The notes: generated from the letters alone by a model not told the origin. A DNA stretch of 64,000 nt from Streptomyces atratus (GCF_900119365.1 NZ_FPJO01000005.1:124001-188000); one strand, 5' to 3'. Counted from the stretch's first letter, positions 9,052 to 18,509 are shown. Made by a program: numbers and translations.

Positions 9052-10419
9052 ATGTCCACGGAGACCGGCCCGGCCGTCGTCGCCGAGCCGCGGAGCCACA
9101 GGATCGTGCCGGGCCCGAAGGGGCTGCCGTTCCTCGGGAACCTGCCGCAGTTCGGAAAGAACCCCCTCGCATTCTTCGAGCGGCTGCGCTCCCACGGGGA
9201 CATGGTGGGCTGGCGGTTCGGCCCCAACTCCTGTGTGTACATAGCCGATCCGGACTGCATCGGCGAGCTGCTCACCGAGACGGAGCGCTCCTTCGACCAG
9301 CCGGCCCTGGGCATCGCCTTCCGGACCGTGATGGGCAACGGCGTGGTCGTCGCCCGGGGCACGGACTGGCGGCGGAAGCGGTCGCTGGTGCAGCCCTCCG
9401 TACGGCCCAAGCAGGTGCGGTCGTACGCGGCGACGATGGCGGGCAGCACGGTGGAGCTGGCGGACACCTGGTCGGGCGGTGAACGCATCGACGTCAAGCG
9501 GGAGATGGCGGCGCTGACGCAGCGGATCGCGGTGCGCACCATCTTCGGCGTCGACACGGCGGCCGACGCCGAGGCGATGGGCCGGGCGATGGATGTGGCG
9601 CAGCAGGAGATCGGCAAGGAGTTCGCCGGCATCGGTGCGCTGTTGCCGGACTGGGTGCCGACTCCCGGGCGGGCCAGGATCAAGAAGGCCGCGGCGGTCA
9701 TCGACGCGGAGGTGGGCCGGGTCGTCGCCCGTCATCGCGACGGCGGGGACGAGCGGCCCGATCTGCTGAGCCGGCTGTTGGCCGCGGTCGACGAGACCGG
9801 TGTGCGCCTCACCGACCAGGAGATACGCGACGAGACGGTCACGCTGTACATCGGCGGTCACGAGACGACCAGTTCCACACTGGTGTGGGCCTGGTACCTG
9901 CTGTCCCGCAATCCGCGGGTGCGCGCCGCGCTCACCGAGGAGTTGGAGCGGGTGCTCGGCGACCGGGAGCCGGAGTTCGACGACTACGCGCGGCTGACGT
10001 ACACCCAGTCCGTGGTCAAGGAGACGCTGCGCCTCTACCCGACGATCTGGCTGGTCACCGGTGTCGCTAAGGAGGGTGCGCACATCGGCGGTGTTGCGAT
10101 GCCGGAGGGCACCCGGGTGTGGACCAGCCAGTGGGTGACACAACGCGACGCGCGGTGGTTCCCCGAGCCGGAGGAGTTCCGCCCCGAGCGCTGGGATCCG
10201 GAGAAGGGCGACGACATCGCGGAGTACGCCTGGTTCCCGTTCGGCGGCGGCCCCAGGGTCTGCCTGGGCACCCGGTTCGCGATGGTCGAGGCGGTGCTGA
10301 TCCTGGCCGTGCTGGCGCGCCGCTTCGAACTGGATGTGGACCCGGGTGTCATCGGTCCGGTGCCCTCGCTGACGCTCCAGCCGGACCGGGAGGTGATGGC
10401 GACGGTCCGGACACGCTGA
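9052..10419 (+). CDS. Cytochrome P450
   Basis: The product has 455 residues. The ATG at 9052 is preceded by AAGGAGCGG. It has a proline-rich N-terminus (IVPGPKGLPFLGNLPQFGK), the I-helix oxygen-activation motif GGHETTS (268-274), the K-helix ETLR (324-327) and a heme loop FGGGPRVCLG with Cys404. All catalytic landmarks are therefore present. The start GPKGLPFLGN and the FGGGPR loop resemble P450s of the CYP102/CYP4-like branch more than the CYP105/107 biosynthetic group. No ferredoxin or reductase gene is adjacent, so redox partners must come from elsewhere. The substrate is unknown. Confidence 0.92.
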   Translation: MSTETGPAVVAEPRSHRIVPGPKGLPFLGNLPQFGKNPLAFFERLRSHGDMVGWRFGPNSCVYIADPDCIGELLTETERSFDQPALGIAFRTVMGNGVVVARGTDWRRKRSLVQPSVRPKQVRSYAATMAGSTVELADTWSGGERIDVKREMAALTQRIAVRTIFGVDTAADAEAMGRAMDVAQQEIGKEFAGIGALLPDWVPTPGRARIKKAAAVIDAEVGRVVARHRDGGDERPDLLSRLLAAVDETGVRLTDQEIRDETVTLYIGGHETTSSTLVWAWYLLSRNPRVRAALTEELERVLGDREPEFDDYARLTYTQSVVKETLRLYPTIWLVTGVAKEGAHIGGVAMPEGTRVWTSQWVTQRDARWFPEPEEFRPERWDPEKGDDIAEYAWFPFGGGPRVCLGTRFAMVEAVLILAVLARRFELDVDPGVIGPVPSLTLQPDREVMATVRTR

Positions 10420-10556
10420 CGGCGCACGGGGCAGGGCGGCTCGACGAGCACCGGGCGGCCCGCCCCGGTCCCCGCGTGGGACCCGCCCCGGCACCGCATA
10501 CACCGAACCGATGGGTCCGATCTGTCGCGGAGATCGGGTCATACGGTTCACACTGT

Positions 10557-10583
10557 CCCTGTCGGCCGCACGGGCCGACAGGG
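10557..10583 (+). terminator. 11-bp stem hairpin
   Basis: A perfect inverted repeat CCCTGTCGGCC / GGCCGACAGGG with a 5-base loop lies between the P450 stop and the DUF4232 gene. It probably terminates the P450 transcript, leaving the next gene to its own promoter. Confidence 0.6.
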
Positions 10584-10629
10584 CCGTCCGGCCGCTTCCG
10601 CAGGCTGTCGATCCAACGGGAGAAACACC

Positions 10630-11166
10630 ATGCGCCTCCGCTCCGCACTCGCCCCCGTGCTCTCCGTCACGGCCGCCCTGACCCTGACCGGCACCGTTGC
10701 CCCCGCAACGGCCGGCGCCGCGCCCGCCGGCACCGCGAGCCGTCTCGGAACCTGCCAGGAGAAGGCCCTCGAAGTACACGCCGAACCCGGCGGACAGCGC
10801 AACGTCGCCCGGATCAGCGTCACCAACAACGGCGGCCGGGACTGCGTGGTGGACCGGGTCCCCACGATCACCTTCAGGGGCCTGGACGGCTCGGCCGAGG
10901 CCGTCCCGCCCGCCGGGAGCGGACCCTACGTACTGGCCGGCGGCGAGCGGGCGTACGCGGCCGTGCGCACCGCGGAACCGGCGGCCGGCGAGGGCCATGT
11001 CGTCGGGAGCCTGTCCGTGGCGGCGGACCCCTCCCACCTGGGCGTCACCTTCCGCGGGGCCACCGTGGGCATGCCCGAGGGAGTCCACGTGTGGGAGCCG
11101 GTGACCACGCTGTGGCAGGAGTCGCGCGCCGCGGCGGACAGTGCGCTGGCGGACGCGCTGGGCTGA
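10630..11166 (+). CDS. DUF4232 domain exported protein
   Basis: The product has 178 residues. It has a signal peptide (about 1-30: basic start, LSVTAALTLTGTV, AGAAPA) and then the DUF4232 fold, recognisable by ARISVTNNGGRDCVVDRVPT, a beta-sandwich pattern with a conserved Cys and an aspartate-valine core. Actinomycetes encode many such secreted or lipid-attached proteins of unknown role. The start ATG follows GGGAGAAACACC. It converges with the P450 pair on the other strand. Confidence 0.8.
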   Translation: MRLRSALAPVLSVTAALTLTGTVAPATAGAAPAGTASRLGTCQEKALEVHAEPGGQRNVARISVTNNGGRDCVVDRVPTITFRGLDGSAEAVPPAGSGPYVLAGGERAYAAVRTAEPAAGEGHVVGSLSVAADPSHLGVTFRGATVGMPEGVHVWEPVTTLWQESRAAADSALADALG

Positions 11167-11249
11167 CCGGGACGGCCGTACGGGCGCCACGGGCCGTAGG
11201 ACGTGCCGCCGAATCCCACGGACCACGGTGCCCGACGGGTGGTCAGTTC

Positions 11250-12512
11250 TCAGCCGTGCAGCAGGACCGGGAAGGCCTCCATGTCGTTCTGCGTCATCAC
11301 CGGGAGCTTGCGGACCTCTTCGTCCGCGACGGCCGCCCGCAGCCCGGGGAAGCGCCCGAACAGTGCGGGCAGGGCGATCCCGGCCTCGACGCGGGAGAGG
11401 GCCGCCCCTGGGCAGATATGGGGGCCGTGGCCGAAGGTCATGTGGCGGATCGGGGCCGGCCGGGTGATGTCGAAGTCGTCGGCGTCGGCCCCGTGGTGCT
11501 CGGTGTCACGGCCGATGGCGCGATAGGAGATCACCACTCCCTCGCCCTTCGCGATCACGTCGTCGCCGACCTGGATGTCCTCTGTGGCGAACCGCATCAG
11601 CAGATGGGTGGTGGGGGTGTCCCAGCGCAGGGTCTCCTCGATCACCGCCTCCCACGGGATCTCGCCGTCGAGCACCATGCGCAACTGGTCGGGGTGGGTG
11701 AGCAGGGCGCGTACGGCGTTCAGGATCAGCCCGATCGTGGTCTCGTGCCCGGCGGCCACCATCGCCTTGAGGTTGCCCACCACCTCTTCCTCGGTGAGCG
11801 GTTCACCGCCCTCCTCGGCGAGGATGAGCGCGCTGGTGAGATCGTCGGTCGGACGCGCCGTCCTCTCGCGCACGAGAGCGGCGTAGAAGACGTCCAACTC
11901 GGCGAGCAGCGCAAGGCGTTCCTCCTGCGGGGTGAGCATGGAGAAGAACGCCTTGTACCGCTTCATCAGCATGGGGTGCTCGGCCTCGTCCACCCCCATC
12001 AGCATGCCGACGACCCGCATCGGCAACGGCTGGGCGAACACGGACTTGAGGTCGACCGCACCGTTCTCGCTCCTCTCGCCCTGTTCGGCGAGGGCGTCGA
12101 GCAGTTCCTCGGTGAACTTCTCGATGTCCGGGCGTATCTCCTCCAGCCGGCGCGGTGTGAGCGCCTGGGAGGTCTTGGTACGCAGTCGCCGGTGCTCGGC
12201 GCCGTCCACGGTGAACATGGAGCGTCCGGCATCGATCATGCCGATCAGCGGCCACTCGTGGGTGACCTCGCCGCGCTGCCAGAGCCCCCAGGCGTCGAGG
12301 TCCTTCACCAGGCGTGGGTCGACGAGCAGTTGACGGGCGAGGGCGTGCCGGGTGACGGTCAGGGCCGGAACGCCGAGCAGTTCGATCCTGGCGAGCGGGC
12401 CGGCGTCGCGCAGCCGTGCCGTCTCACCGTCCAGGTCCTGGACCAGCGGGTCGATGACGACGGCCGCGCCGTTCGAAGCGGTCTCCCGGGCTGCGGCGTG
12501 CGGGCAGTTCAA
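11250..12512 (-). CDS. Cytochrome P450, CYP154-like
   Basis: The product has 420 residues from a TTG start (begins MNCPHAAARE) with AGGAGA six bases upstream. The TTGA junction overlaps the stop of the upstream P450, so the two are coupled. Canonical motifs are present: AGHETT (254-259), EETLR with ExxR at 293-296, and FGHGPHICPG with Cys367. The RSMFTVDGAEHRRLR segment and the heme loop resemble CYP154 enzymes. In Streptomyces these often sit directly after a CYP157 gene at the end of conservon operons. No ferredoxin is adjacent. The substrate is unknown. The CYP assignment needs a percent-identity check. Confidence 0.88.
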   Translation of the reverse strand: MNCPHAAARETASNGAAVVIDPLVQDLDGETARLRDAGPLARIELLGVPALTVTRHALARQLLVDPRLVKDLDAWGLWQRGEVTHEWPLIGMIDAGRSMFTVDGAEHRRLRTKTSQALTPRRLEEIRPDIEKFTEELLDALAEQGERSENGAVDLKSVFAQPLPMRVVGMLMGVDEAEHPMLMKRYKAFFSMLTPQEERLALLAELDVFYAALVRERTARPTDDLTSALILAEEGGEPLTEEEVVGNLKAMVAAGHETTIGLILNAVRALLTHPDQLRMVLDGEIPWEAVIEETLRWDTPTTHLLMRFATEDIQVGDDVIAKGEGVVISYRAIGRDTEHHGADADDFDITRPAPIRHMTFGHGPHICPGAALSRVEAGIALPALFGRFPGLRAAVADEEVRKLPVMTQNDMEAFPVLLHG

Positions 12513-13822
12513 GACGGGTCTCCTGTCGGACGTACGGGGGCGAACCGAACGGGCAGCGCGGTCGTCCCCCGCAGGAAGGCGGACTGCCTGCGGACCAACT
12601 CCTTTGCGGGGACCGATAGTTCCAGATCGGGCAGCCGGTCGAGGAGCACCTCGATCCCGGTGCGGGCGATGATTTCGGCGATCTCCTGCGCGGGGAAGGG
12701 GCAGCGGTACTCGCCGTGACTGAACGCCAGATGCGCGCTGTTGCCGCTCTGGCCGGACGGCCCCGGCGAGGCCGAGAGGTGCTGCCGGATGTGCGGATCG
12801 GCGTTGGCGGCACCCAGGCCCAGCAGCAGCATGTCCCCGGCTCGGATGCTCCGGTCCCCCAGCCGGGTGTCGCGGGCCGCCCAGCGACCGGCGAGGATCT
12901 GCGTGGGGCCCTCCTCCCAGAGCACCTCGTTCATGGCTTCGGCGACGCTGTGCCGGCCGCCGGAGAGCGCGACGGCGAACTGGTGGTCGGTGAGCATCAG
13001 CCGGAGCGAGCTGCCGATCCAGTCGGCCGTGGTGAGGTGTCCCGCGGCCGTGATGGCCATCAGGTCGAGTACGTACTCCTCGTCGGTGAATGCTTCGGCG
13101 TACGCCAGCATGCGCGAGGTCACGTCGTTTCCGGGCGCGGCCCGGCGGGCCGCCAGCAGCCGCTGCATGTGTTCGCCGAACCGGAGATGGGCCTCCTGCG
13201 CGTCCGGCCCGCCGTCGGCCAGGCCCCTGAGCACGTCGGCGATCCGCGGCCCGTCGCCGTCGGGGAATCCGAGCAGCCGGGCGAGGACGAGCACCGGCAG
13301 TGGCACGGCGAAGTCGGCGATCAGGTCCGCCGTACCGCGGTCGCAGAACCCGTCGACCAGGCGATCCGCCAAATCCTCGCAGTCCCTGCGGAGTTCGAAG
13401 TGCTCGACCTCCTCCAGGGCCTGCCCGACCATCGCCGCGTGGCGCCGGTGCTCGGCCCCGGCGGTGAAGTAGATGGAGGGCATCGGTCGGCCGACCATCG
13501 GTATCAGCGGCCAGTCCTCGGGGATGTTCCCCCACTGGTTCCACAACCCGACGTCCCGGGGGAACAACTCGCCGTCGCTGGTGACCTGGTGGAGTTCGCG
13601 GTAGCCGATGACCAGCCAGGCGGGAACCCCGCCGGGCAGTTCGACGGGTACGACGGGGCCGTATTCGCTCCGCATGGTGCGGTAGACGACTTGGGGTTCG
13701 GTGTGGAACCCGGGACCGCTCAGCGGTACGGCGGCCTTGCCGCCACTCGCCGGGCAGCCCCCGGACACGGGCGACGGGGACATGGACGGGCGCTCGGGCA
13801 CCGCGGATGCGGGCGTCGTCAT
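12509..13822 (-). CDS. Cytochrome P450 lacking ExxR, CYP157-like
   Basis: The product has 437 residues, with AGGAGA 8 bases before the ATG. The heme loop is AFSHGEYRCPFPAQE with Cys374, so heme ligation is retained. The K-helix ExxR is not: the corresponding residues are EVLW (299-302), with Trp where the invariant Arg should be. The I-helix reads AAGHLTTAD instead of AGHETT. Loss of ExxR, with Trp in its place, is the published hallmark of the Streptomyces CYP157 family, and the following coupled gene is CYP154-like, matching the CYP157-CYP154 pairs of conservons. No cvnA-D genes lie nearby. Confidence 0.88.
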   Translation of the reverse strand: MTTPASAVPERPSMSPSPVSGGCPASGGKAAVPLSGPGFHTEPQVVYRTMRSEYGPVVPVELPGGVPAWLVIGYRELHQVTSDGELFPRDVGLWNQWGNIPEDWPLIPMVGRPMPSIYFTAGAEHRRHAAMVGQALEEVEHFELRRDCEDLADRLVDGFCDRGTADLIADFAVPLPVLVLARLLGFPDGDGPRIADVLRGLADGGPDAQEAHLRFGEHMQRLLAARRAAPGNDVTSRMLAYAEAFTDEEYVLDLMAITAAGHLTTADWIGSSLRLMLTDHQFAVALSGGRHSVAEAMNEVLWEEGPTQILAGRWAARDTRLGDRSIRAGDMLLLGLGAANADPHIRQHLSASPGPSGQSGNSAHLAFSHGEYRCPFPAQEIAEIIARTGIEVLLDRLPDLELSVPAKELVRRQSAFLRGTTALPVRFAPVRPTGDPS

Positions 13823-14078
13823 CGTACGGAATCTCCTGCGACGAAGGCTTCGCTCGTTGCGGTGGTCGGTTGATCAACGCGGCTTCACTATAAGGAAATT
13901 CAGTGAGCCTTTCGGCACTGTTCGCGACCGTTCTCGCCACTTTTTCGATCTCGCGAGACCGCTTTCTGGGCATGACTGACCAAAAGGATGAGGATGTGCC
14001 CCGCCTCGCCCTCATCGGCGCATCGACGCGGGCGAGGCGGCGAGCTTTGGACGGCACCCGGCCCATGTGCCCGGCACG

Positions 14079-14903
14079 CTACGGCTTGCGGGCGACCGCT
14101 CCGTAGATCGGCACCGGCCGCGTCTCCACCGGGAGATCGCCGAGGCTGAGTTCCGGATGCCAGTCGACGACCTGGACGAGCCCCGGCTCCACCACTTCCA
14201 GCCCGTCGAAGAAGCGGCCGACGCCGCGGCGCGACCTCGGCACGAGCGTCACACCGCCCGCCGCGTACGAGGCCACGCCCTTCTCCACGCTCTCGGGGTC
14301 GAAGTCACCGGTGAGCTGTGACAGCACGAGGAAGCTCCCGGCGGGAAGCCGCTCCACCAGCCGTTCCACCAGGGCGTACGCCCCCTCCCCTTCCCCGTCT
14401 CCATCGCCTACGAAGTGCAGCAGGGCGATGAGGGAGAGCGCGACGGGCCGGTCGAAGTCGATCACATCGGCCGCGAGCCGGAGGATCTTCTCCGGCTCCC
14501 GCACATCGGCGTCGAGATACGCCGTCACCCCTTCCGCGCTCCCGCTCAGCAGCGCTTCCGAGTGGGCCAGCACGATGGGGTCGTTGTCCACGTACACGAC
14601 CCGTGCGTCGGGAGCCGAGCCCTGGACGATCTGATGCAGATTGGGCTCGGTGGGAATGCCGGAACCGATGTCGAGGAACTGCCGTATCCCCGCCTCGCCC
14701 GCGAGCCACCGCATCGCGCGGTGCATGAACCACCGGTTGTGGCGCGCGATGCGCTTCGTGTCCGGTGAGAGCCCGGCGATCTGGCTGCCGAGTTCCTCGT
14801 CGACGGGATAGTTGTCCTTCCCGCCGAGGAACCAGTCGTACACCCGCGCGGGATGCGGCCTGGTGGTGTCGATGCGGTCCGCACCGGATCCGTACCCTGT
14901 CAT
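14079..14903 (-). CDS. SAM-dependent methyltransferase, DUF574 family
   Basis: The product has 274 residues from the ATG at 14903, preceded by AGGGGGAG. The opening RIDTTRPHPARVYDWFLGGK and the sequence GKDNYPVDEE are diagnostic of the actinobacterial pfam04672 methyltransferase family. The SAM-binding core is seen in IRQFLDIGSGIPTEPN and RVVYVDNDPIVLAH. Streptomyces genomes contain many paralogues, often beside regulators, but the substrates are not known. A second copy lies 117 bases upstream on the same strand, so this gene probably follows it in one transcript or arose by tandem duplication. Confidence 0.9.
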   Translation of the reverse strand: MTGYGSGADRIDTTRPHPARVYDWFLGGKDNYPVDEELGSQIAGLSPDTKRIARHNRWFMHRAMRWLAGEAGIRQFLDIGSGIPTEPNLHQIVQGSAPDARVVYVDNDPIVLAHSEALLSGSAEGVTAYLDADVREPEKILRLAADVIDFDRPVALSLIALLHFVGDGDGEGEGAYALVERLVERLPAGSFLVLSQLTGDFDPESVEKGVASYAAGGVTLVPRSRRGVGRFFDGLEVVEPGLVQVVDWHPELSLGDLPVETRPVPIYGAVARKP

Positions 14904-15020
14904 ATGGCACTCCCCCTGGTACTGATCAGCTTCCTGCAAGCATCTTGCAGCAACCGTCCGGCCGACCGCGCGGACATCGCGGTCCGGCGGCCGGATCCGG
15001 GCATCGGGCTCCGGGACGCG

Positions 15021-15845
15021 TCACTCCTTGGCGCCGATGCCCCCGAAGGCGTCGACATCCGCGGACACGGTCGCGCTGTCGGCGTCGGGCCGCCACTCGC
15101 TGAGCCGGACGAAGCCGGGGTCGAGGATCCGCAGCCCGTCGAAGAGCGTGACGATCTCGTCGGGCTCGCGCACGTAGTACGGCACCGCGCCGCTCTCGAT
15201 GTACGCCTTCTCCGCGGCGATCATGCCCTCGCTGGTGCGTGTCCCGTCGTACACCACGAGGTAGCTGCCGGCCGGCAGCCCGGCCATCAGCCGGCCCACC
15301 ACCTCACGGGCCTTCGAGAAGTCGCCCGCGTGACCGAGGATGCCGAGCAGCATCAGCGCCACGGGCCGGTCGAAGTCGAGCGTCTTCGCCGCCTCGGCCA
15401 GGATGGCGTCCGGATCGTAGAGGTCGGCGTCGATGTAGTCGGTGACGCCCTCGGGGGAACTGGTCAGCAGCGCACGGGCATGCGCCAGCACGAGCGGATC
15501 GTTGTCCACGTACACGATGCGCGACTCGGGCGCGATGCCCTGGGCCACCTGGTGGGTGTTGTCCGCCGTGGGCAGGCCCGTCCCGATGTCCAGGAACTGC
15601 CGGACCCCCCGGTCCTCCACCAGATGACTCACCGAACGCCGCAGGAACTGCCGACCCGCCACCGCCACGTCGACGAGCCCCGGGAAGAACGCCTTGATCT
15701 GGTCACCGATCTCGCGGTCGACCTCGTAGTTGTCCTTGCCGCCCACGAAGTAGTTCCAGAACCGGGCGGAATGAGGCCTCGTGGTGTCGATCCGGTCCGA
15801 CACCGGCTCGGCGGGAGGGGTATCGGACGGCTGCTGCTCACTCAT
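15021..15845 (-). CDS. SAM-dependent methyltransferase, DUF574 family (paralogue)
   Basis: The product has 274 residues, with GGAGG 7 bases before the ATG. It has the same family signature as its neighbour (RIDTTRPHSARFWNYFVGGK, GKDNYEVDRE) and the same SAM motifs (VRQFLDIGTGLPTADN, RIVYVDNDPLVLAH). Both paralogues have equal length and align end to end, so they derive from a tandem duplication that has since diverged clearly outside the motifs. The methyl acceptor is unknown. Confidence 0.9.
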   Translation of the reverse strand: MSEQQPSDTPPAEPVSDRIDTTRPHSARFWNYFVGGKDNYEVDREIGDQIKAFFPGLVDVAVAGRQFLRRSVSHLVEDRGVRQFLDIGTGLPTADNTHQVAQGIAPESRIVYVDNDPLVLAHARALLTSSPEGVTDYIDADLYDPDAILAEAAKTLDFDRPVALMLLGILGHAGDFSKAREVVGRLMAGLPAGSYLVVYDGTRTSEGMIAAEKAYIESGAVPYYVREPDEIVTLFDGLRILDPGFVRLSEWRPDADSATVSADVDAFGGIGAKE

Positions 15846-16078
15846 GGAGACCTCCGGACGTGAAAACGATCAAGCTCTGGCCTTAACCTACCTGGGCGTG
15901 GCGAGACTTATGGCCGGATACGTCTCGGATCCTGTCTCTCGTGGTCGGCCCGGGGTTGTTTCCTGGTTGTCCCCCACTGGATTCGAGGTTTATCGGGTCG
16001 CCCGAACGTCGCCGACTCCGTAGGTTCTGGGGTGGATTCGACACACCGTTCGCCGCTCCAGCCTCCGGAGGCCAGCCC

Positions 16079-16567
16079 GTGACCGCCCCAACGCGTCGGC
16101 AGACGCGCGACCTCCGCCCTCTCGTCGCGGCCTTCGTACGATTCGTCGTATGCGGTGGCGGGGTCGGGCTGGCGTCGAGCGGGGCGGTCCTCCTGCTCAG
16201 CGAGCGGATCCCGATGACCCTCGCGAACGCACTGGTCACCGTCGTCTCCACGGCCGTCGCCACCGAGTTGCACCGGCGGATCTCCTTCCGGAGCGAGCGC
16301 AAGGGGTGGGGGGTCCACCTCCAGTCCGGGGTGACGGTCGCCGTGAGTTACGCGTTCACGACGGGGGCGCTGCTCTGCCTCTTCGCCGTACGGCCCGATC
16401 CCTCGCCCGTGCTCGCACAGTCCGTCTATCTGTCGGCGTCCGCGCTGGCGGGGGTCGGACGGTTCGTGTTGCTGCGGGTCGTCGTCTTCGGCGACCGGAG
16501 CCGGGGCGCTGCGCACGATCCGCGCGAGGAGGCGCTGAGCAAGGCCTCGGTGGCGATGGCCGTCTGA
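16079..16567 (+). CDS. GtrA-like membrane protein
   Basis: The product has 162 residues from a GTG start with GGAGG 7 bases upstream. It has four predicted transmembrane helices and the GtrA pattern: LVAAFVRFVVCGGGVGLASS at the first helix, a second helix with VVSTAVATELHRRISFRSER, and a C-terminal pair ending in LRVVVFGD. GtrA proteins move polyprenyl-linked sugars across the membrane for wall or polysaccharide modification. The next gene, a putative wall-polymer-type transferase, starts 10 bases downstream in the same direction, which supports a joint surface-glycan role. Confidence 0.8.
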   Translation: MTAPTRRQTRDLRPLVAAFVRFVVCGGGVGLASSGAVLLLSERIPMTLANALVTVVSTAVATELHRRISFRSERKGWGVHLQSGVTVAVSYAFTTGALLCLFAVRPDPSPVLAQSVYLSASALAGVGRFVLLRVVVFGDRSRGAAHDPREEALSKASVAMAV

Positions 16568-16577
16568 CGCCCCCTCG

Positions 16578-18496
16578 GTGGCCGGTGCGGCCTCGTGCTG
16601 GTTGACTGTCGTGGCCGCTCGCGCGGGCGGCACGGGGGCCTCGGACGGGCCCGGGCTGATGAGGGGCGTGCGGATGGGGTTCGGGCGGGCCGGGTGGGTG
16701 CGGGTGCCGGTGGGGGACGACGCGGCGCGGTGGGCGACGCGGGGGAAGTGCCTGCGGGTGCTGGTCGTCGTGCACAACGTGACCGCCGCGACCCGGCTGC
16801 TCGACGTGCTGCCCCTTTTCGACGACGATCTGCGGGTCCAGCTGCTGATGACCTGCACGGGCTCATCGGCTTTCGCGGCCGGCACCGCCGAGTTGCTGGC
16901 CGACACCGGAGTTCCGGTGCTGCCGTGGGAACAGGCGGTCGAGACGGGAGTGGACCTGGTCGTCTCTGCCAGCTTCGGCGGCCAACTAGACGTATTTTCA
17001 GGACAGTTGGCCATCCTCTCGCACGGTGTTGGATACACTAAGAGGCTGGCAACACCGGACACCGGACACCGGACACCGGACAGGGGTCGGGGTCGGTGCC
17101 TGCGCCCGTGTTCGGGCTCGCGCCTCAGTGGCTGCTGTCGCCCCGGGGCACTCCCGTCGCGGACGTGCTCGTGCTCTCCCATCCCGAGCAGTACGAACGG
17201 CTGCGCGCCGCCTGTCCCGAAGCCGCGCCGACCGCCGTGCTCGCCGGGGACCCCTGCTACGACCGGATCCTTGCCGCACGGCCCTTTCGCGAACGCTTCC
17301 GCCGCGCGCTGGGGGTCCGGCCGGGGCAGCGGCTCGTCCTGCTCAACTCGACCTGGAACCCCGAGTCACTCTTCGGTGACGGCGGGGAGGTCCCGGACGG
17401 GGGCGACGTCGTCGCCGCCCTGCTGAACCGCGTGGCCGACGAGTTCCCCGTGGACGAATACCGGTTCGCGGCCGTACTGCACCCCAACATCTGGCACGGG
17501 CACGGCCCCGGTCAGATCCGTGCCTGGCTCGATCGCGCGCGGCGCGGCGGGCTGGCGCTGATCGATCCGCTGAACGGGTGGCGGCAGGCCCTGCTGGCAG
17601 CCGATGCCGTGATCGGGGACCACGGATCCGTCACCTTCTACGCGGCCGCCCTCGGCACCCCCGTGCTCCTGGGGGCCGTGCCGCTCCACGCCCTCGACCC
17701 CGACGCACCGATCTCCGCGTTCATGCGGGAGGCGCCGCGGCTCGCCCCCGACGCGCCCCTGTTGCCGCAGATCGAGGAACTCATCGGCCGCCACCGGCCG
17801 TTGCCCGGCCCGGCCGGGTTCACCACCTCCGTGCCGGGCGAGTCCGCGGCCCGGCTCCGCAAGCTCTTCTACTCGATGATGGGTGTGCCGGAGCCCGGCC
17901 GGCCCGCAACGCTGGAGCCGCTCCCGCTGCCCGGATACGAGCCCGGAACGGCCACCGTCCCGTTGCGGGTCCTGACACGGGTGCTCGGGCCTGGAGAGAT
18001 CGCGGTCGGCCGGTGGGCCGGAGCGCGGCCGGAGACCGGATCGGCCCCCGACGGCGAACTGCACATCGCCGTCCACGAGGACACCCGCGATGTGGACCAG
18101 CTGGATCTGGCCGATGTCGTCCTTCGTGACGGCGCACCCGACGACCCGCGCTTCGGCTCCCCGTCGATCTGGACTGCCGAGGTGCTCCGCCGCCACCGGG
18201 ACTGTTCCCTGGCCGCCTATGTGACCGGCCCGTCCACGTGCGTGGTCCGGGTGCGTGGCGCGGCGCCGCTCCGTATCGTGGCGATGCCCGTCACCGATAC
18301 GGAGGGCGTGTCCGCCGCGGACCCCGCCGTGTACGCCTCCGCCTTGCACGCCTGGCTGGCCACGGGCGGTCACGCACCGGGCGCGGTCGGACAGCGGCTC
18401 GCGCAGGCGGTGGCCGACGGGCTGGCCGTGCGGACGGGTGACCGGCTCCACCGCGTACGGGTCGTTCCCCTGACGCCGGAGGAGGCAGCGGCCTGA
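16578..18496 (+). pseudogene. CDP-glycerophosphotransferase-like gene split by a frameshift in a 7-bp repeat
   Basis: Two collinear reading frames form one protein of about 630 residues. The first (GTG at 16578) covers a Rossmann-like N-terminal part (LRVLVVVHNVTAATRLLDVL) and reaches HGVGYTKRLATPD. The second resumes at GSVPAPVFGLAPQW and runs to 18496 with HPNIWHGHGPGQ and AVIGDHGSVTFYAAALGTP. These segments recall CDP-glycerol glycerophosphotransferase/GT-B-like proteins of Streptomyces, often mislabelled translation initiation factor. The switch from one frame to the other falls exactly within four tandem ACACCGG copies. The first frame then runs to 17426 as noise. It is off in this assembly; see findings for possible on states. 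Confidence 0.75.
17052..17082 (+). repeat. 7-bp tandem repeat (ACACCGG x4)
   Basis: Four exact head-to-tail copies of ACACCGG at 17052-17079 are followed by a partial ACA. Because 7 is not a multiple of 3, each gain or loss of a unit shifts the reading frame of the surrounding gene. Adding one unit or losing two would join its two halves. Confidence 0.95.
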
Positions 18497-18509
18497 GCGG
18501 GACATGGGT

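Noticed and set aside
7630..11226. Very long open frame (about 1,200 codons) on the minus strand
   Set aside because: It lies opposite the VWA partner, P450 and DUF4232 genes. Its translation is Arg/Gly/His-rich without motifs, a typical GC-rich shadow frame.
10119..12719. Plus-strand open frame of 866 codons across the P450 genes
   Set aside because: It overlaps two clear P450 genes, and its product shows no recognisable family.
11250..15845. Biosynthetic gene cluster containing three P450s and two methyltransferases
   Set aside because: No polyketide, peptide, terpene or other scaffold-forming enzyme is nearby. The CYP157/CYP154-like pair and pfam04672 proteins are common stand-alone genes in Streptomyces.
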